Under the pieces are notes generated by a model. That model was not told the origin of the DNA. It saw only the letters and a list, made by a program, of their open reading frames with translations, and made no database searches. From assembly GCA_002292815.1 (NCBI GenBank), contig DBBX01000030.1:41376-105375 (forward strand): a stretch of 64,000 nt of DNA, in the 5' to 3' direction. Shown in pieces: positions 26,202 through 35,242 of this stretch (the first letter of the stretch is position 1; every line of letters starts with the position of its first letter). The translations under genes and the position numbers were made by a program. The DNA is from Thiotrichaceae bacterium UBA973 (GTDB taxonomy: Bacteria > Pseudomonadota > Gammaproteobacteria > Eutrophobiales > Eutrophobiaceae).

Positions 26202-26837
26202 TTATGCAACATCTGACAAGACACCTGAAGATTCATCCAGATTTTTAATCAATTGTTGAGAAAGCTTCTGCTTTACCTCTGCAAAAGCAATATGTTTCTT
26301 ATGCTTCACTAGTTGTGTACAAACTAACCCTTCATAACCACAAGGGTTAATTCCTTCAAAGGGCTTTAGATCCATATCTATATTTAATGCAAGACCATGG
26401 TAAGTGCTGCCCTTTTTTACTCGGACACCTAACGCAGCAATTTTTTCACCGTTTACATACACACCCGGTGAACCTGAAATTCGCTCAGCATTTATTTCAT
26501 AATCACATAAACAATCGATGATTGATTTTTCGATCAATGAAACAAATTTCTTAATGGAATAAGAACGTTGTTTTATATCTATCAAAAGATACGCGATTAA
26601 TTGTCCAGGCCCATGGTATGTGACCTGCCCTCCACGATCCGTTTCAACCACTGGAATATTTGTCGTATTCAGTAAATGTCCTTTTTTGCCAGCAAGCCCT
26701 AATGTATAGACAGGCGGGTGTTCGAGTAACCATATTTCATCGACGGTATCAGCATCACGCCGTTCATTAAATTCGCGCATGCGATCATAGCTTGTCATGT
26801 ATTCCTGCATGCCTAAATCTTTTACCTGAATGGTCAT
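26202..26837 (-). CDS. lipB: Octanoyl-[ACP]:protein N-octanoyltransferase
   Basis: This 211-residue transferase moves octanoate from acyl carrier protein to lipoyl domains. The conserved segments are TYHGPGQLIAYLLIDIKQR, KIAALGVRVKKG (catalytic Lys) and NPCGYEGLVCTQL (catalytic Cys). The ATG overlaps the ybeD stop by four bases, so translation is coupled. Confidence 0.97.
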   Translation of the reverse strand: MTIQVKDLGMQEYMTSYDRMREFNERRDADTVDEIWLLEHPPVYTLGLAGKKGHLLNTTNIPVVETDRGGQVTYHGPGQLIAYLLIDIKQRSYSIKKFVSLIEKSIIDCLCDYEINAERISGSPGVYVNGEKIAALGVRVKKGSTYHGLALNIDMDLKPFEGINPCGYEGLVCTQLVKHKKHIAFAEVKQKLSQQLIKNLDESSGVLSDVA

Positions 26838-27106
26838 AAGGCCATCAACACTTTTTTATGTGCAGTGAGTTCCAGGTAGATATTATCTAGTTGCTGCCTA
26901 CTCTCGGCTTCCACGACAACTGTTATTGAGATGTATTTGCCTTCTTGACTAAGACGACTTTTGACAGCGCCTTCAGCCAAATCAGGAGCATGCTTTCTTA
27001 CTATCTCAACAATCAGAATATCAAAACCTTCTTCTGCCATTCCCATTGCTTTGATGGGAAACTGACAGGGAAATGACATAATGCTATCTTCTTCAGGCTC
27101 TTGCAT
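26834..27106 (-). CDS. ybeD: DUF493 (YbeD family) protein
   Basis: A 90-residue small alpha-beta protein. FPCQFPIKAMG at the start, VRKHAPD in the middle and SRQQLDNIYLELTAHKKVLMAL at the end match the YbeD/UPF0250 family, which has an ACT-like fold and an unknown or weakly defined regulatory role. It always travels with lipB, as here. In E. coli it also follows dacA; here dat, queD and a plus-strand block intervene. Confidence 0.92.
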   Translation of the reverse strand: MQEPEEDSIMSFPCQFPIKAMGMAEEGFDILIVEIVRKHAPDLAEGAVKSRLSQEGKYISITVVVEAESRQQLDNIYLELTAHKKVLMAL

Positions 27107-27179
27107 AAGATTTTGCTTTTATTCGATATTTTGACAGAAAGATTAACATATTTTCTTTAATCTGAATGATACTAAAAGG

Positions 27180-27680
27180 ATGATTCTAAAACACGAACAA
27201 ACTCTGGCTGGCCTTCGATCACACATCGCTGCAAATGGTCGATTAAGCTGGATTGGCATCAGACCTAAACACCAACAGGCGATGATTATGCTAGAAAAGG
27301 CTATATTATTGGAAAATCAAGGCATTGAGGGCGATCATATTGCCAAAGGCTCAAGTAGAAAGCGCCAAGTTACACTCATTCAGGAAGAGCACCTGCCGGT
27401 AGTACGGGAATTAGTGAAGAAGAGCGCCGTAGAACCAGAACTCTTAAGACGAAATCTCGTTGTCGGTGGAATCAATTTATTGGCTCTTAAAAGTGAGAAA
27501 TTTTCCATAGGAGAATGCGTTCTGGAAGGAACAGGTCTTTGCCATCCTTGCTCACGCATGGAAGAAGCACTAGGAACAGGAGGATATAATGCCATGCGCG
27601 GACATGTCGGAATTACAGCCACCGTAATTCGTGGTGGAACTATCACTTTAGGAGACAGTGTCTCCTTACTGGCGCAATAA
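27180..27680 (+). CDS. MOSC domain protein
   Basis: A 166-residue stand-alone MOSC (molybdenum cofactor sulfurase C-terminal) domain. It has GDHIAKGSSRKRQVTLIQ, LRRNLVVGGINL and the conserved Cys pair in GLCHPCSRMEEALG. MOSC domains bind Mo cofactor or handle sulfur, and the role of the short forms is not established. It has an AAAAGGA site and is divergent from ybeD. Confidence 0.88.
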   Translation: MILKHEQTLAGLRSHIAANGRLSWIGIRPKHQQAMIMLEKAILLENQGIEGDHIAKGSSRKRQVTLIQEEHLPVVRELVKKSAVEPELLRRNLVVGGINLLALKSEKFSIGECVLEGTGLCHPCSRMEEALGTGGYNAMRGHVGITATVIRGGTITLGDSVSLLAQ

Positions 27681-27777
27681 CGTCTGGGCGATTAAACTCA
27701 ACTATTGATTGTGATTTTATTACATGCCCTCACAACTATTCACTATAATAGAACTAGCAACCTTTGGAGATTAAAGT

Positions 27778-28155
27778 ATGGATATTAAAGAAAATGCCAA
27801 GAATGTAGATGTCTGGACTCGTGGTCTGTTTATACTGATTTATGGCGTCATATTTTACTTCCTTTTTTTCCTGATTTGGTTAGTGGTTATATTTCAATTT
27901 CTGATGAAATTGATCACAACAGAATTGAATGAGCAATTACTTGATTTTAGTGATTCTTTAACTAAATACGTCGGCCAAATACTATTCTATATAACCTTCA
28001 AGTCTGAAGAACGTCCATTTCCGTTTAGTCCATGGCCTTCAGATGATGATGTCTTGAATTCAGACTCTCTTAGTAATCAAACAACTACTACAAAGAAAAA
28101 AACATCTAAGAAAAAAGTAACAAAGAAAACGCCTAAAGGCTCAGACGAAATATAA
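27778..28155 (+). CDS. DUF4389 membrane protein
   Basis: This 125-residue protein has one long hydrophobic segment (about residues 17-43), an amphipathic middle and a Lys/Thr-rich cytoplasmic tail. The pattern WTRGLFILIYGVIFYFLFF and the ending FTYITFKSEERPFPFSPWP-type block match the DUF4389 family. The function is unknown. It has a GGAG ribosome site, and a TATAAT at 27744-27749 lies about 30 bp before the start. Confidence 0.8.
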   Translation: MDIKENAKNVDVWTRGLFILIYGVIFYFLFFLIWLVVIFQFLMKLITTELNEQLLDFSDSLTKYVGQILFYITFKSEERPFPFSPWPSDDDVLNSDSLSNQTTTTKKKTSKKKVTKKTPKGSDEI

Positions 28156-28283
28156 TATAACGGTTAACTAGCTATTATGTGATGCATTTCTCTATACATT
28201 TGACCTGTAAATTAAAACATGTGATGGAGATAACAAATGTAGTTGCTTAATTTGTAATAGAATTAACATGTTTATGAAATATC

Positions 28284-28299
28284 TAATTACAAGTAATTA
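28284..28299. repeat. Perfect AT-rich palindrome before the cNMP protein gene
   Basis: TAATTAC and GTAATTA form a 7-bp perfect inverted repeat with a two-base spacer, 12 bp before the start codon and directly upstream of its AAGG ribosome site. It could be an operator or a weak hairpin affecting translation. Confidence 0.4.
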
Positions 28300-28311
28300 T
28301 AAGGTCAAGAA

Positions 28312-29172
28312 ATGGTAGACGATAAAATAAGTCCAAGTTATCTTAGCAAGATCCCGATCTTTGCATCGCTCAGTAATGCTGAGCTACAAGAAATCATTAA
28401 TTCTCCAGACAATGGCTATGAAGAATATGAAATGAAGCAAGGGATCATTCGTGAGGAAGAGATTGGCGATTGTATGTATATCATTTTGGAAGGTACAGTT
28501 GAGGTCTCTATTAAGAGTAGTGCTGGTGGGCGTGAGATTTCGATTGCTACTTTACGTGCAGGTGATTTTTTTGGTGAGCAATCCTTACTCCCCGGTGGCA
28601 CCGGAAGAAGAAATGCCAGTGTCCGCGCATTTCATCCTAGCAAGCTATTTCGTATAGATAAAAAACATGTATTGTTAAATGTTGGCGGACTAGATGAGTC
28701 AGAAGATGTCACCGTCCAGGTATTTAAGTCCGGTGAACAAAAAGTTCGCGATATGCTGGGAAAACTTCGATTATTTGAGTCTCTTGCATCATCAGAATTA
28801 GATGCCTATCGTTCGTGGACCGAGGTGGTCTCAGTGGGCCCCGGTGATTTCGTTGTAAAAGAAGATGAACCGGGTGAACATTTATTCGTCGTTCTAGAGG
28901 GTATTGTTGAGGTTTTTATAATTGATGAGGATGGTAAGATCAACATACTCGCTAGATTGAAACCTGGAGAATACTTCGGTGAACAGGCATTAATGGATAA
29001 TAGCAGTGGCGAGAGAAATGCTTATGTCAGAACGGATAATGAAACACGATTAATCAAGATAGCAAAAGATTACTTCAAATTAGCATTAAAACGAGACAGC
29101 GTCTTAGCTATGACCTTAAAAAAAGTAGGTGAAGCTCAAAAGGAAGAGATCTCGAAACTCGAGGGCAACTAA
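28312..29172 (+). CDS. Tandem cyclic-nucleotide-binding domain protein
   Basis: A 286-residue protein made of two cNMP-binding domains in tandem (about residues 14-135 and 150-275) and little else. Each has a phosphate-binding cassette of the FGEQ(S/A)L...RNA type, at about residues 85-103 and 222-240, with the arginine kept, so ligand binding is plausible at both. There is no HTH, kinase or channel part. The layout recalls a PKA regulatory subunit without its partner. The output is therefore unknown and must lie in another protein. Confidence 0.85.
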   Translation: MVDDKISPSYLSKIPIFASLSNAELQEIINSPDNGYEEYEMKQGIIREEEIGDCMYIILEGTVEVSIKSSAGGREISIATLRAGDFFGEQSLLPGGTGRRNASVRAFHPSKLFRIDKKHVLLNVGGLDESEDVTVQVFKSGEQKVRDMLGKLRLFESLASSELDAYRSWTEVVSVGPGDFVVKEDEPGEHLFVVLEGIVEVFIIDEDGKINILARLKPGEYFGEQALMDNSSGERNAYVRTDNETRLIKIAKDYFKLALKRDSVLAMTLKKVGEAQKEEISKLEGN

Positions 29173-29300
29173 TTATATAGTTGTTCTTTAGCTTTCCTCC
29201 CAACCCAAGCTATTCCAGATCAATTCATTTATACTACACCATTTAGAGTCACTGTATATGTGGCTAGCTATATTGATATTTGCAATCCTATTTTTTCATC

Positions 29301-30224
29301 ATGTCTGCATTAGAAATAAAAAATTTAAATAAAGTATATTCAAACAAATTCGCAGCACTAAAAGGGATTGATCTGAATGTAAATCAGGGTGATTTTTTCG
29401 CATTACTCGGTCCTAACGGCGCAGGAAAATCTACTACAATTGGTATTGTTTGCGGTCTTGTCAATAAAACATCCGGGACAGTTAAAGTTTTTGGACATGA
29501 TATAGACACAGATAATGATGCAGCGAAAGCTTGTATCGGCATCGTTCCTCAAGAGCTCAATTTTTCACAATTCGAGACATGCCTGAGGATAGTCCTTAAT
29601 CAGGGTGGTTACTATGGGATCAAGCGCCGTATTGCAATGGAACGTGCTGAAAAATATCTTGGAAAGCTCGGCCTGTGGGAAAGACGCAATGAATGTTCAC
29701 GCAACCTGTCTGGTGGAATGAAACGCCGCTTGATGATAGCAAGAGCATTAATACATGAACCTAAAATGTTAATCCTGGATGAACCGACTGCCGGGGTGGA
29801 TGTTGAATTAAGGCGATCTATGTGGGATTTCCTGATTGAATTAAATCAACAGGGAATTACGATTGTACTCACCACTCATTATCTCGAAGAAGCCGAAAGC
29901 CTTTGTAAGAACATAGCTATAATTGATCACGGTAAAATCGTTGAAGACACCTCAATGAAACAACTCTTATCAAAACTAGATAAAGAAACATTCTTTTTTG
30001 ATTTGGTTGACCCCATTAATACTTTGCCTGATTTAAACGGGCTTAAAAGTAAATTAATCGATCCTACAACTGTAGAAATTGAGATATTGCGTAAAGATAA
30101 TATCAATCAGGTTTTTGATGTCTTTTCTAACAACAATATAAATGTTTGCAGCATGCGAAATAAATCTAATCGCCTGGAAGAACTCTTTATTGATTTATTA
30201 AGTAACAATATTAAAACGGATTAG
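29301..30224 (+). CDS. ABC transporter ATP-binding protein (YadG-like)
   Basis: This ATPase of about 307 residues has Walker A GPNGAGKST, signature NLSGGMKRRLMIARAL, Walker B MLILDEPTAGVD and the H-loop TTHYLEEAE. It ends with a DUF4162-like tail. The start at 29301 gives MSALEIKNLNKVY. The earlier in-frame TTG at 29280 is not needed. It pairs with the ABC-2 permease three bases downstream. The yadGH type exports an unidentified substrate. Confidence 0.93.
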   Translation: MSALEIKNLNKVYSNKFAALKGIDLNVNQGDFFALLGPNGAGKSTTIGIVCGLVNKTSGTVKVFGHDIDTDNDAAKACIGIVPQELNFSQFETCLRIVLNQGGYYGIKRRIAMERAEKYLGKLGLWERRNECSRNLSGGMKRRLMIARALIHEPKMLILDEPTAGVDVELRRSMWDFLIELNQQGITIVLTTHYLEEAESLCKNIAIIDHGKIVEDTSMKQLLSKLDKETFFFDLVDPINTLPDLNGLKSKLIDPTTVEIEILRKDNINQVFDVFSNNNINVCSMRNKSNRLEELFIDLLSNNIKTD

Positions 30225-30227
30225 ATT

Positions 30228-31001
30228 ATGTCCACACAATCACTATTCATTCCATTCAGTACAATTGTTATTAAAGAAGTTTCACGGTTCACACGAATTT
30301 GGGTACAAACCATTCTGCCCCCGGCAATCAGCATGACGCTCTACTTTGTGATTTTTGGTGGTTTAATAGGCCCAAGGATTGGAACCATGAATGGATTTGA
30401 TTATATTGATTATATCGCCCCCGGCATCATTATGATGTCGATCATCAATAATTCATATGCCAATGTCGTCTCTTCCTTTTACGGTGCTAAATTTCAGCGC
30501 CATATTGAAGAGATGTTAGTTGCACCTATTCCAAACTTTATTATTCTCGCTGGTTTTGTCACTGGTGGTATTGTACGCGGTTTGATGGTTGGTGCGGTTG
30601 TTACCGTAGTAGCACTCTTTTTTACCAATCTGCAATTACATAGCTTTACGATAACCTTTGCTGTCGTACTGATGACCTCGATCGTCTTTTCTCTGGCCGG
30701 AATGATCAATGCTATTTTTGCAAATAAGTTTGATGATATTTCCATCATCCCCACTTTTGTATTAACACCATTGATCTATTTAGGCGGCGTTTTTTATTCG
30801 GTTGATCTGCTACCTGAATTTTGGCAAAAAGTATCTGCCTTTAATCCTGTCTTATATATGGTGAATGCTTTTCGTTACGGCATGCTTGGAGAGTCTGATA
30901 TAAGCATCGTTCACGCCTTTATTATGCTTATAGTCTTCACAATTACATTATTGATAATTTCTTTGCAGTTGTTAAGTAGAGGAGTGGGAATTAAATCTTG
31001 A
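30228..31001 (+). CDS. ABC-2 type permease (YadH-like)
   Basis: A 257-residue inner-membrane protein with six hydrophobic segments and the ABC-2 motif region PTFVLTPLIYLGGVFYSVDLLP around residues 182-203. It begins three bases after the ATPase stop and forms the exporter with it. A perfect CTTGATT-T-AATCAAG palindrome (30997-31011) overlaps the stop codon and may mark the transcript end, as queD is convergent. Confidence 0.92.
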   Translation: MSTQSLFIPFSTIVIKEVSRFTRIWVQTILPPAISMTLYFVIFGGLIGPRIGTMNGFDYIDYIAPGIIMMSIINNSYANVVSSFYGAKFQRHIEEMLVAPIPNFIILAGFVTGGIVRGLMVGAVVTVVALFFTNLQLHSFTITFAVVLMTSIVFSLAGMINAIFANKFDDISIIPTFVLTPLIYLGGVFYSVDLLPEFWQKVSAFNPVLYMVNAFRYGMLGESDISIVHAFIMLIVFTITLLIISLQLLSRGVGIKS

Positions 31002-31024
31002 TTTAATCAAGTATTAAAATTAAA

Positions 31025-31381
31025 TCAACTACCGGTGTAGATACAACCTGAAGTACAAGTCTCTTTCACAACGATAGCGCTAAGTAATGGCAACTTTGAT
31101 TTGAGTTTATGCCATAGCCATTTAGCCAAATTCTCACTCGTAGGATTTTCCAAGCCCGCTATCTCATTAAGATAACGATGATCCAGACATTCAAATACCG
31201 GTTTGATTGCACCGCTTATATCAGCAAAATCCATCACCCATCCAGTAGCTTCTCCAACATCACCTGAAACATGTACCTCTATAGTAAATGAATGCCCGTG
31301 TAGTCGACTACATTTATGATTGTCTGGTAAATTAGGTAGGCGATGTGCTGCTTCAATGGTAAAGGATTTATATATTTCCAT
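31025..31381 (-). CDS. queD: 6-carboxy-5,6,7,8-tetrahydropterin synthase QueD
   Basis: The 118-residue enzyme of queuosine (7-deazaguanine) synthesis converts dihydroneopterin triphosphate to carboxytetrahydropterin. Zinc ligands are FTIEAAHRL and the HGHSF pair. The catalytic Cys is four residues before HGH (CSRLHGHS), and the C-terminal catalytic motif is VVKETCTSGCIY. It lies six bases downstream of dat, so it is probably the last gene of the long mreB-to-queD run. Confidence 0.93.
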   Translation of the reverse strand: MEIYKSFTIEAAHRLPNLPDNHKCSRLHGHSFTIEVHVSGDVGEATGWVMDFADISGAIKPVFECLDHRYLNEIAGLENPTSENLAKWLWHKLKSKLPLLSAIVVKETCTSGCIYTGS

Positions 31382-31386
31382 GATTA

Positions 31387-32223
31387 TTAACAGTAGCCTG
31401 ATTTAAATTCCTGATAAAGCTGATTGATTGTTTGCCACAAGGGACCTGTCTCTCCAGTTCCTATAGGCATATTATCAAGTTTAATCACAGGCACAATCTC
31501 CCAAGTTGAACTAGTAAGCCATACTTCATCCGCATTAAATAATGCTCCTTCACTTATCGTTGACTCGGAATAAGACATATTATTACTCGCTAATATTTCG
31601 AGTAGCAAATCTCGTGTAATACCAGGTAAAACATGATTGTTTTTAGGTGGCGTAAATATCTCATCATCTTTACAAATAAAGACATTGCTTGCAGCGCCTT
31701 CTGTTAGATAACCATCCCTAATCAGGATAGCTTCTTTTGCACCCTGTTGTTTTGCTTTATGCCTGAGTAATACGCTTGGCAATAACGTGATGGCCTTGAT
31801 ATCGCAGTATTGCCATCGAATATCCTCATGTGTAATTGCGTTAATACCGGCGGATAATTCCTGCTTTACGATAGGTCGACTCATTGCGAATATTGTTGGG
31901 TTATCTGCTAGTGAAATATCGTGATCTCGTTCGCTAACACCACGGGTGATTTGTAAATAGATGGATTGTTCTGATTGTTCTACGGTATCAATCAGTTTTT
32001 CGAATATTGAGCGCCATTTAATAGAAGAGTACGGGTTCTCCATAAAAATAGCCTTTAGACTATTCTCAAGACGTTGCATATGTTCATCAAAACGAAATAG
32101 CGTACGATTAAAAATTGGAATGACCTCATAAACACCATCACCAAAGGTAAAGCCACGGTCAAGTACGTTGATAGATGCTTCCAAAAGGGGTTTATACTCC
32201 CCGTTTAAATAAACCGTCGTCAT
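31387..32223 (-). CDS. dat: D-amino acid aminotransferase (class IV PLP enzyme)
   Basis: An enzyme of about 278 residues that interconverts D-amino acids, supplying D-Glu or D-Ala for the wall. It opens MTTVYLNGEYKPLLEASINVLDRGFTFGDGVYE, which is diagnostic when split as MTTVYLNGEYKP and LDRGFTFGDGVYE. It also has LLRHKAKQQGAKEAILIRDG and TEGAASNVF. I place the start at the ATG 32223. A TTG at 32238 would overlap dacA and adds no conserved sequence. Branched-chain aminotransferase or ADC lyase are alternatives, but the link to dacA favours Dat. Confidence 0.85.
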   Translation of the reverse strand: MTTVYLNGEYKPLLEASINVLDRGFTFGDGVYEVIPIFNRTLFRFDEHMQRLENSLKAIFMENPYSSIKWRSIFEKLIDTVEQSEQSIYLQITRGVSERDHDISLADNPTIFAMSRPIVKQELSAGINAITHEDIRWQYCDIKAITLLPSVLLRHKAKQQGAKEAILIRDGYLTEGAASNVFICKDDEIFTPPKNNHVLPGITRDLLLEILASNNMSYSESTISEGALFNADEVWLTSSTWEIVPVIKLDNMPIGTGETGPLWQTINQLYQEFKSGYC

Positions 32224-32230
32224 ATCAAAA

Positions 32231-33370
32231 TTATTCAAACAAAAGATATACTTCGTCTTTTAGTCTATTAACGATACCACCCTCAGCGATTGATTCGAGG
32301 GCTAATAATGGAACAGTTGTGATGCTTTTATTTTCCAACATTATATTTAGCACGCCTTTTTGATCACCTTGATTAACTGGCGCAATGATCTGCTTATCAA
32401 CCTCTACAACCGGTTCAATTTTTTCATACTGGCCTCGGGGAACAGTAATATAGATATCCCTATTAATGCTTAAATTAAGATTATCAATCTCTGCTTTCCA
32501 TACCTTAACACTGGTAATCAAATCTCCTGCACTATAGAGCTTGTGCGTTTCAAAGAACCGAAAGCCATAATTTAATATTGCCTGACTGGCTTTTGCTCTG
32601 GCATTCATTCCATCTGTCCCCATTACGACAGAAATAAGCCGCATGCCATCTTTTACGGCTGAGGCAACCAGACAATAACCGGCCTCTTCCGTATGCCCTG
32701 TTTTCACACCATCAACACTACGATCACGCCAAAGTAATTTATTCCGATTATGTTGCTTAATCTTATTAAAAGTGAATTCCTTTATTTTATGTAAGCCATA
32801 AACTTCCGGGTAGTCTCTTATTAATGCCTGAGCCAATTTAGCTAAATCGCTAGCAGTTGTGTAATGGTCAGGGTCGGGTAAACCAGTACTATTAACAAAA
32901 TGCGTATCTTTCATGCCTAATTGTTCTGCATGTTTATTCATCAAGTCTGCAAAGACACCTTCGGTACCTGATATATACTCAGCCAACGCAACACTGGCAT
33001 CATTCCCCGATTGAATAATGACGCCATGAAGTAAATCATCAAGTTTGACTTTCTTATTAACCTCAATAAACATCCTTGAGCCCTGAGTCCGCCAGGCTTT
33101 CTCACTCACCAACACTTCATCTTCAAGTAATATCTTTCCATTCGCTAACTCACTGGCCACAACATAGATTGTCATGATTTTGGTCAAGCTAGCCGGGGGT
33201 AATTTTTGTTCCGTATTTTGTTCTACCAATAAATCCCCACTATTAAAATCCATCACCACGTAGGAGGAAGCGTTTATTGTCGGTGGCGCAGGAACAATCA
33301 TTTCTCCTGCGGTAACTTGCAGAGGAATAAATACCAGAAAAAAAATAATCTTAAATAATCTTGTTTTCAT
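32231..33370 (-). CDS. dacA: D-alanyl-D-alanine carboxypeptidase (PBP5/6 family)
   Basis: This 379-residue periplasmic enzyme trims the terminal D-Ala from peptidoglycan stems. After a signal peptide (about residues 1-21) come the three serine-transferase motifs: ASLTKIM (SxxK), SGNDAS (SGN) and VDGVKTGHTEEAG (KTG). The C-terminal domain ends in the usual amphipathic membrane-anchor helix. It follows rlpA by 12 bp. Confidence 0.96.
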   Translation of the reverse strand: MKTRLFKIIFFLVFIPLQVTAGEMIVPAPPTINASSYVVMDFNSGDLLVEQNTEQKLPPASLTKIMTIYVVASELANGKILLEDEVLVSEKAWRTQGSRMFIEVNKKVKLDDLLHGVIIQSGNDASVALAEYISGTEGVFADLMNKHAEQLGMKDTHFVNSTGLPDPDHYTTASDLAKLAQALIRDYPEVYGLHKIKEFTFNKIKQHNRNKLLWRDRSVDGVKTGHTEEAGYCLVASAVKDGMRLISVVMGTDGMNARAKASQAILNYGFRFFETHKLYSAGDLITSVKVWKAEIDNLNLSINRDIYITVPRGQYEKIEPVVEVDKQIIAPVNQGDQKGVLNIMLENKSITTVPLLALESIAEGGIVNRLKDEVYLLFE

Positions 33371-33382
33371 ATCTATTAAATT

Positions 33383-34234
33383 CTAATTAGTAACAATACG
33401 ATGTTCATTAACGCCATAGTTCGCCAATTTTGTGACAATAGCATCTGCCTGTTCAATATCAGTTAACGGTCCAATCCTAACTCGGTACAAAGTATTACCA
33501 GAAACGACAACCTCACTGATGCCTATCTTGTCTTTGCCAACTGGCCCCAGCTTTTGCTTTAAGCCTTCAGCATTAGTTAAATTGCCAAATGATCCCACCT
33601 GAATATAAAAACCATCGTCATTCTTTACGGTTGGGGTGTTTACAACTGGTGCACCTTTAGCGGGATCAGAATAGACCGTTTCTCCAGGTCCTACAGTCCT
33701 GATTTCAACCAGACCAGTACCATTTTTTACTATATCAAGCTTGGTGGCAGCTGTATAAGAAAGGTCAATAATACGATTTTCATGAAATGGGCCGCGGTCA
33801 TTAACCTTAACAATAATAGATTTCCCATTTTTTAAATTAGTGACTTCAACATAAGTAGGTAATGGCAAGTTTTTATGTGCCGCTGTCATCGCATACATAT
33901 CATAGGTTTCACCACTAGAAGTACGTCGGCCATGGAATTTTGTGCCATACCATGAGGCAATGCCTTTCTCTACAAATCCTTTATTGCTTTCCATAACATA
34001 ATAACGCTTATCAAAAACAACGTATGACTTTGGATTACCATAACGACTTCTAGGCTCATCCTTGGGTAAAGCATTCGGGATACTGGAGACATCAACTTGC
34101 TTACTAGGCGCTTTATCGCTTGAAGAAGAAGGCGCAGTATTCACACTGCCACATGCCGACATCAACAACACATTAAAGAATATAAATACCCTAACTACTA
34201 GACTTCCAGTGAATTCTTTTAACGCTAAGGACAT
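33383..34234 (-). CDS. rlpA: Rare lipoprotein A RlpA, septal ring lytic transglycosylase
   Basis: A 283-residue lipoprotein with lipobox LMSAC near residues 24-28. The double-psi beta-barrel has GIASWYGTKFHGRRTSSGE and RGPFHENRIIDLSYTAA, and a C-terminal SPOR domain (about residues 205-283, FYIQVGSFGNLTNAEGL) binds denuded glycan at the septum. It cleaves naked glycan strands. It lies between mltB and dacA, the usual order. Confidence 0.96.
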   Translation of the reverse strand: MSLALKEFTGSLVVRVFIFFNVLLMSACGSVNTAPSSSSDKAPSKQVDVSSIPNALPKDEPRSRYGNPKSYVVFDKRYYVMESNKGFVEKGIASWYGTKFHGRRTSSGETYDMYAMTAAHKNLPLPTYVEVTNLKNGKSIIVKVNDRGPFHENRIIDLSYTAATKLDIVKNGTGLVEIRTVGPGETVYSDPAKGAPVVNTPTVKNDDGFYIQVGSFGNLTNAEGLKQKLGPVGKDKIGISEVVVSGNTLYRVRIGPLTDIEQADAIVTKLANYGVNEHRIVTN

Positions 34235-34239
34235 TATTA

Positions 34240-35238
34240 TTAATCTGAAGCCTGAGATGAATTATTGATACGTTTCGTTATCTCTGATGCTAATTGATAG
34301 ACAGCCATAGCATATAGATGGCTATGATTGTAACGAGTTATGACATAAAAGTTTTTATGTGCCAACCAATATTCATTGGCATTTTTCTGCTCATATACGA
34401 ATAATTTTAATTTCTCATTTTTTTCAAATAGTGAATTTGATTTTATGCCAAGCTTTTTCAATTCAGATTCATCCACATCCGGTTTAAGGCCATTGCCTAA
34501 CACACCCTTATATTTATCACCTTCTACTTTCACTCTGGCAACAACAGGCTTATCCTTTTGCCAACCATGTTCAGCAAAATAATTTGCAACACTGCCAATA
34601 GCGTCATCCGGGTTATTCCAGATATCAATTATATCGTCTCCGTCGAAATCGATCGCATAATGACGATAACTACTCGATATAAATTGCGGCATACCCATTG
34701 CTCCGGCGTAAGATCCTTTTAAGCTTAGTGGGTCAAAACCCTGTTCACGTGCGAGCAATAAAAACTGCTCAAACTCGTTACGAAAAAAAGCAGCTCGCTT
34801 TGGGTAATGAAAGCCTAGAGTATTTAGCGCATCGACGACTCGATAACTTCCGGCAATCCGACCATAAAAAGTTTCAACACCAATGATGGCGGTAATTATC
34901 TCAGCAGGGACGCCAAATTGTTTTTCCGCTGCCTGTAGTTTTTCCCGGTTTTTATCCAGAAACTCAACGCCTTCATCAATACGTTTTTTCTTTAAAAATA
35001 TGTTTCTGTATTTATACCAAGGCAATCTTTTTTCTGCTGGTTTTGAAATTGCTTTGAGGATTGTTTCCGAAACGATGACTTGGCTAAACAGATTTTTTAG
35101 GCTTGTCGCATCAAAATCATATTGAGATGCCATCTTTTCAATAAATTCATCCTGCATAGATGACACATCTGTATTAGCCTGCGCGAGTGGAAACCATAGG
35201 CACAGTAGCGTGAATATTATTAAATTAAGTTTTTGCAT
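34240..35238 (-). CDS. mltB: Lytic murein transglycosylase B
   Basis: This 332-residue Slt35/MltB-type enzyme has a signal peptide (about residues 1-21). The catalytic Glu is in AIIGVETFYGR, and the fold marker GSYAGAMGMPQFISSSYRHYA follows. No lipobox cysteine is seen, so it is probably soluble in the periplasm rather than anchored. It cuts glycan strands to 1,6-anhydro ends. It is five bases from rlpA. Confidence 0.94.
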   Translation of the reverse strand: MQKLNLIIFTLLCLWFPLAQANTDVSSMQDEFIEKMASQYDFDATSLKNLFSQVIVSETILKAISKPAEKRLPWYKYRNIFLKKKRIDEGVEFLDKNREKLQAAEKQFGVPAEIITAIIGVETFYGRIAGSYRVVDALNTLGFHYPKRAAFFRNEFEQFLLLAREQGFDPLSLKGSYAGAMGMPQFISSSYRHYAIDFDGDDIIDIWNNPDDAIGSVANYFAEHGWQKDKPVVARVKVEGDKYKGVLGNGLKPDVDESELKKLGIKSNSLFEKNEKLKLFVYEQKNANEYWLAHKNFYVITRYNHSHLYAMAVYQLASEITKRINNSSQASD

Positions 35239-35242
35239 GTTT

